Made by a program: the position numbers and the translations under genes | The notes under the pieces: model-generated | Databases searched by the model: none | Told to the model about the DNA's origin: nothing | What the model saw: only the letters and a program-made list of their open reading frames with translations | Shown: piece by piece, positions 14,628-22,664 of the stretch | How the letters are laid out: each line of letters begins with the position of its first letter | How positions within the stretch are numbered: position 1 is the stretch's first letter | From: JAUPTX01 sp964652835 | GTDB taxonomy: Bacteria > Patescibacteriota > Minisyncoccia > Phycocordibacterales > CSBR16-119 | Length of the DNA: 36,338 bases | Assembly: GCA_964652835.1 (NCBI GenBank) | Contig: CAZZCB010000007.1 | Location: forward strand, 1-36,338 | Direction of reading: 5' to 3'

Positions 14628-15194
14628 ATGAAAAAGAAAATAATTACTATTGCCGGAAAACCTGGTAGTGGTAAAAGCACAACAGCAAAAAAGCTTGCGA
14701 GTGATTTGGGTTACACTCGTTTTTCTTCTGGAGATTTCTTCCGCCAAGTTGGATTAGACAAAGGCATGGACCTTACCGCTCTCACAGCCCTGGCAGAAAA
14801 AGATAAAAGTATAGACGAGCTGACGGACCAAAAAGTTCGCGAGATGGGAGAAAAAGAAAATATAATAATAGAGTCACGGCTCGCCTTTCACTGGATCCCA
14901 GATTCTTTTAAAATATATTTAGACCTGGACGCGGACACATGTGCAGAAAGAATGTTTAAAGATTTAGAAATAAATCCGAGTCGCAAAGAAAGCGAAGACT
15001 GCGCCACACTTTCAGAAATGAAAGAAAGTTTGACTGTGAGATTTGCAAGTGAGAAAAAAAGATATATGGAAATGTATGGAGTCGATCCCCAAGACCTATC
15101 TCAATATGATTTGGTTATAAATACAAAAGGAAGCTCTGTAGAAAAAGTTTGCGAGCAAATAGAAAGTGCATATAAATCCTGGCTTGGTTTATAA
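14628..15194 (+). CDS. cmk: cytidylate kinase (CMK-like, short form)
   Basis: 188 residues, a P-loop nucleoside monophosphate kinase of the short archaeal-like cytidylate kinase type. It transfers phosphate from ATP to CMP/dCMP in pyrimidine nucleotide supply. P-loop GKPGSGKST is at 10-18. RFSSGDFFRQVG (about 31-42) matches the NMP-binding segment, IIIESRLAFHW matches the region that in this family reads as I-x-GR, and IYLDLDADTCAERM precedes the lid. The ATG lies two bases after tRNA-Val, so translation probably starts on a processed, nearly leaderless transcript. The TraX-like gene follows at once and has its own -10 box inside this gene's stop region. Confidence 0.8.
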   Translation: MKKKIITIAGKPGSGKSTTAKKLASDLGYTRFSSGDFFRQVGLDKGMDLTALTALAEKDKSIDELTDQKVREMGEKENIIIESRLAFHWIPDSFKIYLDLDADTCAERMFKDLEINPSRKESEDCATLSEMKESLTVRFASEKKRYMEMYGVDPQDLSQYDLVINTKGSSVEKVCEQIESAYKSWLGL

Positions 15195-15201
15195 TATAGT
15201 C

Positions 15202-15864
15202 ATGTCATCTCTAACACTTAAAATTATTGCTGTCGTCACGATGCTTGTCGACCATGTTGGCTTTTTGTTTTTTCCAGAAGAAGAGATTTTCAGAATAATA
15301 GGACGTATCTCCTTCCCTCTTTTTGCATTTCTTATCGCCGAAGGTTTTATAAAAACAAAAGATGTAAAAGAATATTTGAAAAGACTTTCGATTTTCGCAG
15401 TGATTTCGCAAGTTCCTTTTTTCTTCTTTGAAAGAGTCGCCGGACTTTCTGGAATTCATTTAAATATTTTATTTACTTTGGCTTTGGGAGTTTTAACTCT
15501 TTTGGTTATCACAAAAGTTAGAAATTTACTGATAAAGATTTTAGGCGTCTTAGTGCTGCTTACTCTGGCGTATTTTGGGAATTTTTCTTACGGAGTTTAT
15601 GGAGTTCTTTCGATACTCGGAAGTTACCTATTCCTAAAAAACAGAAGAGCTGGAATAGTCACGCTTTCTGTGCTTCCATTCCTCGAAAATATCAGACTGT
15701 TTTTAATGAATATTATTTTCCTCCAGTTTTTCGCAGTCTTTAGTCTTATCCCAATATATTTTTACAACGGAAACCAAGGTCCGAAAATTCAACGCTTAAT
15801 CTTTTACTGGTTCTATCCTGCGCACATGGCAGTGCTTACTCTTATTTTCATAGCGATAAAATAA
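15202..15864 (+). CDS. TraX-family membrane protein
   Basis: 220 residues with about seven predicted membrane helices. The opening segment (KIIAVVTMLVDHVGFLFF, IIGRISFPLFAFLIAEGF) matches the TraX family, named for the F-plasmid pilin N-acetylation protein. Here it is chromosomal and solitary, so a role as a membrane acyltransferase acting on a surface component is only a guess. The start at 15202 is chosen over an upstream in-frame ATG because TATAAT (15190-15195) lies six bases before it and the family begins near this Met. It forms a plus-strand run with cmk and tsaD. Confidence 0.75.
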   Translation: MSSLTLKIIAVVTMLVDHVGFLFFPEEEIFRIIGRISFPLFAFLIAEGFIKTKDVKEYLKRLSIFAVISQVPFFFFERVAGLSGIHLNILFTLALGVLTLLVITKVRNLLIKILGVLVLLTLAYFGNFSYGVYGVLSILGSYLFLKNRRAGIVTLSVLPFLENIRLFLMNIIFLQFFAVFSLIPIYFYNGNQGPKIQRLIFYWFYPAHMAVLTLIFIAIK

Positions 15865-15902
15865 TTGCCGAAAACACCCGGAACTGCTAATCTTCTACCT
15901 AT

Positions 15903-17045
15903 ATGAAGATTTTATCTATCGAAACAAGCTGTGACGAAACAGCTATCTCAATACTAGAGGCCGAGGGGGATTTAAACTCTCCCCTATTTCGTATTTTGGC
16001 AAACAATCTAATCTCGCAAATCGACGTACACAAAGAGTTCGGCGGAGTATTTCCAAGACTCGCAAAAAGAGAACATGCAAAAAACCTGCCGACAGTTTTA
16101 GAGAAAACTTTAAAAGATGCTGGGTTTTTCGCGCCCGAAGATACGGAGGTAAATAAAGAAGAGATAGAAAAAATCTTAGAGAGAGAAGAAGGTCTGTCCG
16201 AAAATCTTTTAAAGATTTTAACGAGCGTTCGAAAACCAGATATAGACTGTATCGCGGTCACAACTGGCCCAGGACTCGAACCTGCTCTTTGGGTGGGGAT
16301 AGTTTTCGCCAAGGCACTGGCTGCGGCTTGGAGTTTACCTATCGTGCCAGTAAACCACATGGAGGGTCACATACTTTCTGTGCTTTTAAATGCAAAAGAA
16401 AACACCTCGCTCGATACTTCAAAAATAAAATTCCCTCTTCTCTCACTTTTGATTTCTGGTGGACACACAGAGATTATTTTAGTCTCAAACTGGATGGAGT
16501 ATAAAAAAATTGGACAAACTGTAGACGATGCTGTCGGCGAAGCTTTCGACAAAGTCGCGCGGATTTTAGGACTACCGTATCCTGGCGGACCAGAGATTTC
16601 TCGGCTTGCATTGGACGGCAAAGAGAACGGAAAAATAAAACTTCCTCGTCCGATGATCACAACCGCAGACTATAACTTTTCTTTTTCAGGACTTAAAACC
16701 GCTGTACTTTATTTAGTTCGAGATTTGGGAGAGCTTTCCGACCAAGATAAATGTGACATTGCAAAAGAATTCCAAGACGCTGTAGGTGATGTTTTGATTA
16801 AAAAATTAAAAAAAGCGATAGCTGAGTACGAAGTTAGTCAGATGATTGTCGGTGGAGGTGTCGCAGCCAATTCATATTTACGTGAAAGATTTGAGAAAGA
16901 ACTTGGAGTAGAAATTTTCCTGCCGGGACATGAAATGGCGACAGACAACTCGCTAATGATAGCCGTCGCTGGATACTTTGGAAAAATCTCTGGAAAAGAA
17001 AAAAGCCCGGACGAGGTCCGGGCTCTTGGTCAGTGGTCACTTTAG
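15903..17045 (+). CDS. tsaD: tRNA N6-threonylcarbamoyladenosine transferase TsaD
   Basis: 380 residues. TsaD transfers the threonylcarbamoyl group to A37 of ANN-decoding tRNAs, together with TsaB/TsaE. Visible motifs are IETSCDET (6-13), VFPRLAKREH (49-58), the metal-binding HMEGH (152-156), LISGGHTEI and a C-terminal VGGGVAAN. The usual length is about 335-345; the excess is a charged segment around residues 75-112 between the first lobe and TGPGL. A TGC-TAATCT extended -10 lies nine bases before the ATG. The 3' end overlaps the convergent aspartokinase-like gene by four bases, and that gene's terminator hairpin is encoded within tsaD codons at 17004-17024. Confidence 0.95.
   Translation: MKILSIETSCDETAISILEAEGDLNSPLFRILANNLISQIDVHKEFGGVFPRLAKREHAKNLPTVLEKTLKDAGFFAPEDTEVNKEEIEKILEREEGLSENLLKILTSVRKPDIDCIAVTTGPGLEPALWVGIVFAKALAAAWSLPIVPVNHMEGHILSVLLNAKENTSLDTSKIKFPLLSLLISGGHTEIILVSNWMEYKKIGQTVDDAVGEAFDKVARILGLPYPGGPEISRLALDGKENGKIKLPRPMITTADYNFSFSGLKTAVLYLVRDLGELSDQDKCDIAKEFQDAVGDVLIKKLKKAIAEYEVSQMIVGGGVAANSYLRERFEKELGVEIFLPGHEMATDNSLMIAVAGYFGKISGKEKSPDEVRALGQWSL
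17004..17024 (-). terminator. terminator embedded in the tsaD coding region
   Basis: AGCCCGGAC-GAG-GTCCGGGCT, a perfect nine-pair stem; on the minus strand it is followed by TTTTTTC. It would end transcription of the aspartokinase-like gene 18 bases past its stop. Confidence 0.75.
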
Positions 17046-17983
17046 ATAAAGCCTTTTTCGGTAAGAATACCGATCAGGGACCTTATCATAATAGGTTCTG
17101 CTGCGACTGTAGCGCGAACACTGGTCTTATTAAAGTCAACGATCTGAAAATATGTTGGAAGCCCTTCGATCTTCAATATCTTAAGGCTAACAACATGCAC
17201 CCCCGTCTTCTCTATATGTTTGACCAACCTTCTTAGCCCTACATCATCCTTCAAAATCTCCTTGTCTTTACCTTGACGATAGAAGGATTTAACAAAGGTA
17301 AGTCTTGTTCCCTCACGTGACGTGGTCAAAGCCGAAGCAAAAAGAGCTGCAGTAATATCACTACCCTCTCGCACAAGAAGCGCGGTCTTTATTCCACTGG
17401 GATAGTGAACACCCGCAACAAAACCTTGCACAACGACAATAAACGGCTCTCTTGTCTTCTCTATCACGCTAACTATCAGAACCTTGGAAGATTCCTGATT
17501 TATTTCTGCATTTATGCAGGTGTTCGGGAAAACAGAGACGACAAGTCTTGAGTCAAGCTTCGCAACGGTTACCCTTTTTGGTGTTACAGATCGAAGGTAT
17601 TCGAAAACTATTTTCGAGGAAAAGTCCTCTCCTTTTGCAATTATCTCCGCATAGACCTCTCCGAAAACAGCATTCTCTTCGTCTAAATCACACAGAAGAG
17701 AGAATAGCTTACGGAAGCCTCTGATCTCAGATGCGAAATAGCTACTGAAGGAATGCTTAATATCCAAGTCATCCACCAACTTTTGATGAAATGGAATGAA
17801 TTCATGGAGGAACAGGTCTAGAGACCTCTCCTTCACGATCTTGTTAAGCAGATTGGTCATCCCATAGAAAGCAGAGACGACGACAATATTGCCATTTATT
17901 TCTTTCAAAACCTCAGGAAGTCTTACGACATCTTCTGCAGAGCGAAGACACCCTCCGCCAACTTTTACTACGTGAAAGTGCAT
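17042..17983 (-). CDS. aspartokinase-like amino-acid kinase
   Basis: 313 residues of the amino-acid kinase fold. The N-terminal KVGGGCL (7-13) replaces the usual K(F/Y)GG-S-S of aspartokinases, GEVYAE (108-113) aligns with the GE motif, and VREGSDITAALFASAL (204-219) matches the GRGGSDxTA motif with Val and Glu in place of Gly-Arg-Gly. The C-terminus carries one short ACT-like stretch (HVVSLKILKIEGLPTYFQIV) instead of the two ACT domains of LysC. It may still phosphorylate aspartate without feedback control, or have another substrate; I would not name it lysC. A TAAAAT box lies eight bases before the ATG. Confidence 0.7.
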   Translation of the reverse strand: MHFHVVKVGGGCLRSAEDVVRLPEVLKEINGNIVVVSAFYGMTNLLNKIVKERSLDLFLHEFIPFHQKLVDDLDIKHSFSSYFASEIRGFRKLFSLLCDLDEENAVFGEVYAEIIAKGEDFSSKIVFEYLRSVTPKRVTVAKLDSRLVVSVFPNTCINAEINQESSKVLIVSVIEKTREPFIVVVQGFVAGVHYPSGIKTALLVREGSDITAALFASALTTSREGTRLTFVKSFYRQGKDKEILKDDVGLRRLVKHIEKTGVHVVSLKILKIEGLPTYFQIVDFNKTSVRATVAAEPIMIRSLIGILTEKGFI

Positions 17984-18078
17984 GTGTTTTCATTTTAACG
18001 TTCTGAGACAATTTACAACATTTTTATAATAAGTCAAACCAATTCCAAAAAGCCTTGTTTTATGATATATTTTCACTC

Positions 18079-20208
18079 ATGAACGATAAATTTTTAAAGC
18101 CTTATAATCCAGGCGAAACAGAAGACAAAATTTACAAAATCTGGGAAGATTCTGGTTTTTTTAATCCTGATAATTTACCTGGCGAAAGAAACGAGCCTTT
18201 CACAATAATGATGCCACCTCCGAACGTAACAGGTGTTCTGCACATGGGACACGCTCTCGGAATAACAATCCAAGATATCTTAATCAGATACCACCGGATG
18301 AACGGCAAAAAAACTCTTTGGCTTCCAGGAACAGACCACGCAGCTATCGCCACTCAATCTAAAGTTGAAGGCGAAATAAAGAAAAAAGAAAATCTTTCCA
18401 GACACGATCTAGGAAGAGAAGAGCTTTTAAAAAGAGTAAACGAATTTGCACAAAACTCTCACGACACGATAGTCTCTCAAGTTAGAAAATTTGGAGCATC
18501 TTGTGATTGGTCACGAGAAGCTTTTACCCTAGATGAAAAAAGAAATTTTGCCGTAAATACAGTTTTCAAAAAAATGTATGAAGATGGACTTATTTACAGA
18601 GGATACAGAGTTGTAAACTGGGATCCAAAAGGACAAACAACTATTTCCGATGATGAAATTGTTTATGAAGAAAGAGATGCGACTCTTTACACTTTTAAAT
18701 ATTCAAAAGACTTCCCTATTTCTATCTCGACAACCCGTCCTGAAACAAAAGTCGGAGACGTTGCCGTGGCTGTTCATCCAGAAGATGAGCGTTATCAAAA
18801 ATATATAGGACAAGAATTCAAAGATATTGATTTCTGTGGAGCAAAAATAAATATAAAAGTCATCGCAGATGAATCCGTAGAAAAAGAATTTGGAACAGGA
18901 GCGCTTGGGGTTACACCAGCGCACAGTATGATAGACGCTGAAATAGCAGAGCGTCACGGATTGCCGATAATACCCGTAATAAACGAATACGCAAAAATGT
19001 CTGTTGGAGACGAGCGAATTTTAGGTAAAAAAACTGTGGAGGCTCGAGAGATAATAGTTGCCTGGCTACGAGAACAAGGTCTTCTTGAAAATGAAGTAGT
19101 TTCAAAACAAAATGTTGGCACAGCGGAAAGAACAGGTGGAATAATAGAACCTCTTCCAAAGCTTCAGTGGTTTATTGCTGTTAACAAAAATACACCAAAT
19201 AAAAATGGCAAGACTCTAAAAGACCTAACAAAAGACCCAGTAAAAAACGGAGAAATAAATATTGCTCCAGACTATTTTTCAAAAACATATTTCCATTGGA
19301 TAGATAATTTAAAAGATTGGTGTATTTCTCGGCAGATTTGGTACGGACACAGAATCCCAGTTTGGTATAAAGGTGATGAGATTTATTGTGGCGATAAAGC
19401 GCCCGAAGGCGAAGGATGGAAACAAGATGAGGATACTTTAGATACTTGGTTCTCTTCTGCCCTTTGGACATTCTCAACCCTAGGCTGGCCAGAGGAAACT
19501 CCGGACTTAAAAACTTTTCACCCAACAAGTGTTATTGTGCCTGCATATGAAATCCTTTTCTTCTGGATCGCAAGAATGATTTTGATGACAAGCTATATTC
19601 TCGATGAAATTCCATTCAAGACTATTTATCTAACTGGTATCGTTCGCGACGCACAAGGTAGAAAGTTTTCTAAGTCTTTAGGGAACGGAATAGACCCTAT
19701 AGAAATCGCTCAAAAATACGGCGCAGACGCTGGACGTATGGCGTTGATAGTAGGAACAGCCCCTGGAACAGATATGAAGATTGATGAAAACAAAATAAAA
19801 GCCTATTCAAAATTCTCTAATAAAATCTGGAATGCGACTCGGTTCGTACTTGAAAATACGGCCGGTTTTGACGACTCTCAAAAACCAGAACTTTCTGCCG
19901 GACACACAGAGTACATAACAGAGTGGGAAAATCTCACAAAAGAAATCACAAAAGAAATGGAAGAATATAAACTTTACTTGGTTGGAGAAAAACTTTACCA
20001 CTTTTTCTGGCACAGATTTGCAGACGTTATGATCGAAGAATGTAAAAAAGATTTAAATGATTCTGCAAAATATACCTTGGTTTATCTTCTTAAACAGCAG
20101 TTAAAAGCTCTACATCCTTTTATGCCTTTCATCACTGAAGAGATTTGGGGACTTATCCACGAGGGAAAACCAGAAAAATTGCTTATAATTGAGGAATGGC
20201 CGGCATAG
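18079..20208 (+). CDS. valS: valine--tRNA ligase
   Basis: 709 residues from the start at 18079; an earlier in-frame ATG at 18055 overlaps the promoter. Class I synthetase: PPPNVTGVLHMGHAL holds the HIGH signature (HMGH, 55-58), the CP1 editing domain includes STTRPET and AVHPEDER, and KFSKS (529-533) is the KMSKS loop. Bacterial ValS is usually about 870-950 residues; this one ends soon after the anticodon-binding helices (FITEEIWG, EEWPA) and lacks the C-terminal coiled-coil arm. TATATT lies seven bases before the ATG. The PrsW gene begins 13 bases before the stop, so the two are translationally coupled. Confidence 0.95.
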   Translation: MNDKFLKPYNPGETEDKIYKIWEDSGFFNPDNLPGERNEPFTIMMPPPNVTGVLHMGHALGITIQDILIRYHRMNGKKTLWLPGTDHAAIATQSKVEGEIKKKENLSRHDLGREELLKRVNEFAQNSHDTIVSQVRKFGASCDWSREAFTLDEKRNFAVNTVFKKMYEDGLIYRGYRVVNWDPKGQTTISDDEIVYEERDATLYTFKYSKDFPISISTTRPETKVGDVAVAVHPEDERYQKYIGQEFKDIDFCGAKINIKVIADESVEKEFGTGALGVTPAHSMIDAEIAERHGLPIIPVINEYAKMSVGDERILGKKTVEAREIIVAWLREQGLLENEVVSKQNVGTAERTGGIIEPLPKLQWFIAVNKNTPNKNGKTLKDLTKDPVKNGEINIAPDYFSKTYFHWIDNLKDWCISRQIWYGHRIPVWYKGDEIYCGDKAPEGEGWKQDEDTLDTWFSSALWTFSTLGWPEETPDLKTFHPTSVIVPAYEILFFWIARMILMTSYILDEIPFKTIYLTGIVRDAQGRKFSKSLGNGIDPIEIAQKYGADAGRMALIVGTAPGTDMKIDENKIKAYSKFSNKIWNATRFVLENTAGFDDSQKPELSAGHTEYITEWENLTKEITKEMEEYKLYLVGEKLYHFFWHRFADVMIEECKKDLNDSAKYTLVYLLKQQLKALHPFMPFITEEIWGLIHEGKPEKLLIIEEWPA

Positions 20209-20879
20209 GTTTTAATACTATCTTTTTTGCACTTATCGGAGGAATTCTACCAGCACTTTTGTGGCTGTGGTTTTGGCTTCGCGAAGATAGCAAAAGACCA
20301 GAACCAAAACTACTTCTTCTCTTAACTTTCCTTATCGGGATGATTTCTGTTCTTGTGGTACTACCAATCCAAAAACTTTTTGTTGGTCTTGGTATTAGTG
20401 AAGATATTTTAACTATCATCTGGGCGTCTATCGAAGAGCTTGTTAAATTCGGAGCTGTTTGGGTTATCGCTCTAAGCAGTAGGTCAGCAGACGAACCGAT
20501 AGACTTCGCAATGTATATGATAATCGGGGCGCTAGGTTTTGCCGCTCTTGAAAACGCTTTGTTTTTAATAGACCCGATAGATCTAGGAGAATCTACTGTT
20601 GCTTTGATCACTGGAAACCTGCGGTTCCTCGGAGCAATGCTTCTCCACGCTGTTTCTTCAGCTACTATCGGTATAATGCTTGGACTTTCTTTCTATAGAG
20701 GTTGGTTTTCAAAGAAAATTTATCTATTGCTCGGACTTGGAGGAGCTATCACCTTGCATAGTACTTTTAATTTTCTTATAATTAGCAACAGTGGAAGTTT
20801 ACTGAATGTCTTTAGCTTACTTTGGGTTGTAACGATTATCGTTTTACTTATGTTTGAGCAACTTCGAAGAATGTCGTAA
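20196..20879 (+). CDS. prsW: PrsW-family intramembrane metalloprotease
   Basis: 227 residues, about eight hydrophobic segments. Family motifs are present: EE at 80-81 in SIEELVKFG, GFAALENALF with E119, H151 in LLHAVSSATIG and H188 in TLHSTFNF; these are the expected zinc and catalytic residues. PrsW (B. subtilis) makes the first cut in an anti-sigma factor, so a site-1 signalling protease is the closest precedent; the substrate here is unknown. The ATG lies within the valS 3' end, so expression is coupled to valS. Confidence 0.85.
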   Translation: MAGIGFNTIFFALIGGILPALLWLWFWLREDSKRPEPKLLLLLTFLIGMISVLVVLPIQKLFVGLGISEDILTIIWASIEELVKFGAVWVIALSSRSADEPIDFAMYMIIGALGFAALENALFLIDPIDLGESTVALITGNLRFLGAMLLHAVSSATIGIMLGLSFYRGWFSKKIYLLLGLGGAITLHSTFNFLIISNSGSLLNVFSLLWVVTIIVLLMFEQLRRMS

Positions 20880-20908
20880 AGAATTTATAAATTTTATTTT
20901 AATAACTT

Positions 20909-21418
20909 ATGTTTAAAAAGAGATCTTTTTTTGAAAAACTAACTGGAGGACTTTCGCTTCGTGATTACGATGAGGATATTTTAGATGACGAAGATGATTT
21001 TGAATCAGAAGAAGAATTTGAAACAAAAAAAGAATCTCGAAAGGTTCCTGTAACAAACGACAAGGAGTGGATCGAAGAAGAGGACCAAGTCGGTGAACTC
21101 TCTGTCGACGTATACCAAACTCCAGCTGAGATAGTTGTACAGACGATGGTTGCCGGAGTAAGGCCTGAAGACTTAAATGTAGATATCACTCGCGACACAG
21201 TTACTATCTCTGGAAGCAGAAAAGAAAGTCGCACTGTAAAAGAAGATGATTACCATGTCCAAGAACTTTACTGGGGATCATTTTCAAGAACTATTTCATT
21301 GCCAGAAGAAGTTGATCCAGATGAAGCAGAAGCAACAGAAAAGCATGGACTACTTGTTCTCAAACTTCCAAAGATAGACAAGAACAGACAAACGAAATTA
21401 AAGATTAAGTCTATATAA
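20909..21418 (+). CDS. small heat-shock protein Hsp20 / alpha-crystallin
   Basis: 169 residues. An acidic N-terminal arm (about 15-55, rich in Asp/Glu) precedes the alpha-crystallin domain (about 62-160): WIEEEDQVGELSVDVYQTP, VQTMVAGVRPEDLNVDI, TVTISGSR, LYWGSFSRTISLPEEVD, and the closing GLLVLKLPK. These are standard landmarks of ATP-independent holdase chaperones. A C-terminal I-x-I-like KLKIKSI could dock into neighbouring subunits. Own AT-rich promoter region upstream; a strong bidirectional terminator follows. Confidence 0.92.
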   Translation: MFKKRSFFEKLTGGLSLRDYDEDILDDEDDFESEEEFETKKESRKVPVTNDKEWIEEEDQVGELSVDVYQTPAEIVVQTMVAGVRPEDLNVDITRDTVTISGSRKESRTVKEDDYHVQELYWGSFSRTISLPEEVDPDEAEATEKHGLLVLKLPKIDKNRQTKLKIKSI

Positions 21419-21422
21419 ATAA

Positions 21423-21454
21423 AAACAAACCGCGCCTTACGGCGCGGTTTGTTT
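21423..21454 (+). terminator. bidirectional intrinsic terminator
   Basis: AAACAAACCGCGCC-TTAC-GGCGCGGTTTGTTT between hsp20 and tRNA-Phe; it can serve both since they converge. Confidence 0.85.
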
Positions 21455-21464
21455 TTGTATTGTG

Positions 21465-21537
21465 TGCTCAGAGCCAGGTTCGAACTGGCGACCCTTCCCT
21501 CTTCAGGGGAATGCTCTACCAACTGAGCTATCTGAGC
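21465..21537 (-). tRNA. tRNA-Phe (GAA)
   Basis: 73 nt. Acceptor GCTCAGA/TCTGAGC, D-arm AGCTCAGTTGGTAGAGC, anticodon stem TTCCC/GGGAA around CTGAAGA (anticodon GAA), T-arm CCAGGTTCGAACCTGG. Discriminator A, no encoded CCA. Its first ten bases recur 25 bases upstream at 21563-21572. Confidence 0.95.
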
Positions 21538-21562
21538 AGGTTCGCTTTGACAGGCGTCGGGC

Positions 21563-21572
21563 CTATCTGAGC
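21563..21572 (-). repeat. duplicated tRNA-Phe 5' end
   Basis: GCTCAGATAG recurs upstream of the real tRNA-Phe. Short, so chance cannot be excluded alone, but it fits the pattern of broken tRNA copies elsewhere in the window. Confidence 0.45.
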
Positions 21573-21650
21573 GTTGGTATTTAGTACATAAAAGTCGTTA
21601 TAAAAACGACAGTACAGAGATTTTAAACGAAAACAAGGAAATAATCAACC

Positions 21651-21908
21651 CTAGAAAGGAAGCCTGTCTCTAGCCTCCTGTATCTGCTCTAGCGACGATC
21701 TGGCAGACTCATATGAGTCTCGTAAATCGTTTACATAAGGCATTATAAACCGATAAGCTAGAATAAAAAGACCGATAGAAATAAGAAGTTTTACAAACCG
21801 CCAAAACGCAGCACGTTTTTGCGCGCTCCGCATTTTATGAAGCATTTCATTGTTTTCCCGAGAAAGTCTAAGAGTCTCTCGTATCATCTTTTGTGCATCT
21901 GGATCCAT
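21651..21908 (-). CDS. small single-span membrane protein
   Basis: 85 residues. An acidic/basic N-terminal helix (MDPDAQKMIRETLRLSRENN) likely forms a coiled coil, followed by one membrane helix (about 37-58, FVKLLISIGLFILAYRFIMP) and a charged C-terminal helix ending RDRLPF. I recall similar small proteins in this bacterial group but no function. It sits between tRNA genes on the same strand. Confidence 0.6.
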   Translation of the reverse strand: MDPDAQKMIRETLRLSRENNEMLHKMRSAQKRAAFWRFVKLLISIGLFILAYRFIMPYVNDLRDSYESARSSLEQIQEARDRLPF

Positions 21909-21928
21909 GAATTTATTTTACCATATTT

Positions 21929-22009
21929 GTGCCCTAACCAGGAATCGAACCTGGAACTATTCCTTCCGCCACCGTTATCGCTAAGGGCGGACAAGTAGGA
22001 CTCTTAAAT
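21929..22009 (-). pseudogene. tRNA 3' half with hairpin in the anticodon loop (Thr-like)
   Basis: An intact T-arm CCAGGTTCGATTCCTGG and acceptor 3' strand TTAGGGC-A are present, and CCTACTTGT upstream suggests a UGU anticodon loop. Between TGT and AAGGAA lies a 25-base insertion (21966-21990) whose ends CCGCC/GGCGG pair. No matching 5' acceptor strand GCCCTAA occurs upstream; GCCCTTA inside the insertion is the nearest. A functional intron-bearing tRNA is therefore unlikely. Confidence 0.6.
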
Positions 22010-22021
22010 ACACCTCTCTTG

Positions 22022-22093
22022 TGTCCCCGGCTGGAATCGAACCGACAATTACTCCTTAGGACGGAGTCGTTATATCCATTTAACTACGGGGAC
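22022..22093 (-). tRNA. tRNA-Arg (CCU)
   Basis: 72 nt. Acceptor GTCCCCG/CGGGGAC, D-arm GTTAAATGGATATAAC, anticodon stem ACTCC/GGAGT around GTCCTAA (anticodon CCT). The T-stem GTCGG/CCAGC has one C-A mismatch, slightly unusual. Discriminator A, no CCA. Confidence 0.88.
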
Positions 22094-22162
22094 AATTTAA
22101 ATTTAAACAAAGAACGTGGCGGAATTGTTCTATTTGCCCCGTAGTCAGCTTTGCGGTACTCG

Positions 22163-22200
22163 GGTCCATTTAACCTGCCTGCCGGCAGGCAGACTACGAG
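22163..22200 (-). pseudogene. broken tRNA-Arg 5' end with palindrome in the D-arm
   Basis: Antisense text TCCATTTAA, then the palindrome CTGCCTGCCGGCAGGCAG, then ACTACGAG; the intact gene has TCCATTTAACTACGGGG. The insertion point is the D-arm. A CCCCGTAGT in inverted orientation lies just before it (22137-22145). Confidence 0.65.
22175..22192. repeat. palindromic repeat, copy 1
   Basis: CTGCCTGCCGGCAGGCAG, a perfect 18-base palindrome. Related copies occur at 28488-28507 and 34242-34260; all three lie in broken tRNA copies. Confidence 0.8.
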
Positions 22201-22247
22201 AGCAATAAACGCATTTTACATTTTATTTAAAGAAAAAACTAGTAAAA

Positions 22248-22273
22248 GAAAAAATCCCGCAAGGGATTTTTTC
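22248..22273 (-). terminator. intrinsic terminator
   Basis: GAAAAAATCCC-GCAA-GGGATTTTTTC. Nearly the same hairpin and flank recur at 31430-31465. Between the glutaredoxin gene and tRNA-Arg. Confidence 0.65.
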
Positions 22274-22292
22274 TTATCTAAAAACTATCTAC

Positions 22293-22334
22293 TACCCGCC
22301 TCGCTAGGGCAAGCTCCGCGAGTCGAGGCGGGTT
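22293..22334. repeat. GC-rich inverted repeat
   Basis: ACCCGCCTCG and CGAGGCGGGT, ten-base arms around a ~22-base loop, in otherwise AT-rich DNA and flanked by CTACTA/TTACTAC that could be a target duplication. It lies just past the glutaredoxin stop codon without a T-run. Confidence 0.55.
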
Positions 22335-22348
22335 TACTACAAACTATA

Positions 22349-22582
22349 TTAAAGTCCTAGAAGTTCTCTTAGTTTTGGTTCGTTAAAACCAATAACCATT
22401 TCTCCGTCGATGAAAATAACTGGGACACCCATTTGTCCAGATCTTTCTACAACTTCAGATCTTTTAGCTTCGTCTGTTGAAACATCGTAATCAGAGAAAG
22501 CTACGCTGTTTGCTGTAAAGAAATCTTTTGCCATATGACAGAAGTGGCAAGTTGGTGTTGAATAAATTTCTACTTTTTTCAT
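22349..22582 (-). CDS. glutaredoxin-family thiol oxidoreductase
   Basis: 77 residues, the full thioredoxin-fold length of a small glutaredoxin/NrdH-like protein. The active site is C12-HF-C15 in STPTCHFCHMAKDFF. GVPVIFIDG supplies the cis-Pro loop and VIGFNEPKLRELL the C-terminal helix. It would carry electrons to a reductase such as ribonucleotide reductase or reduce protein disulphides. It is encoded downstream of the FtsB-like gene on the same strand but 82 bases away. Confidence 0.88.
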   Translation of the reverse strand: MKKVEIYSTPTCHFCHMAKDFFTANSVAFSDYDVSTDEAKRSEVVERSGQMGVPVIFIDGEMVIGFNEPKLRELLGL

Positions 22583-22664
22583 AAAATCAAAGACGGCGAG
22601 ATCTTAACTCTGGCGTCGTGCTAACCATTTATAATATTTCCTATTTTAACACAAACTTTAAAGT

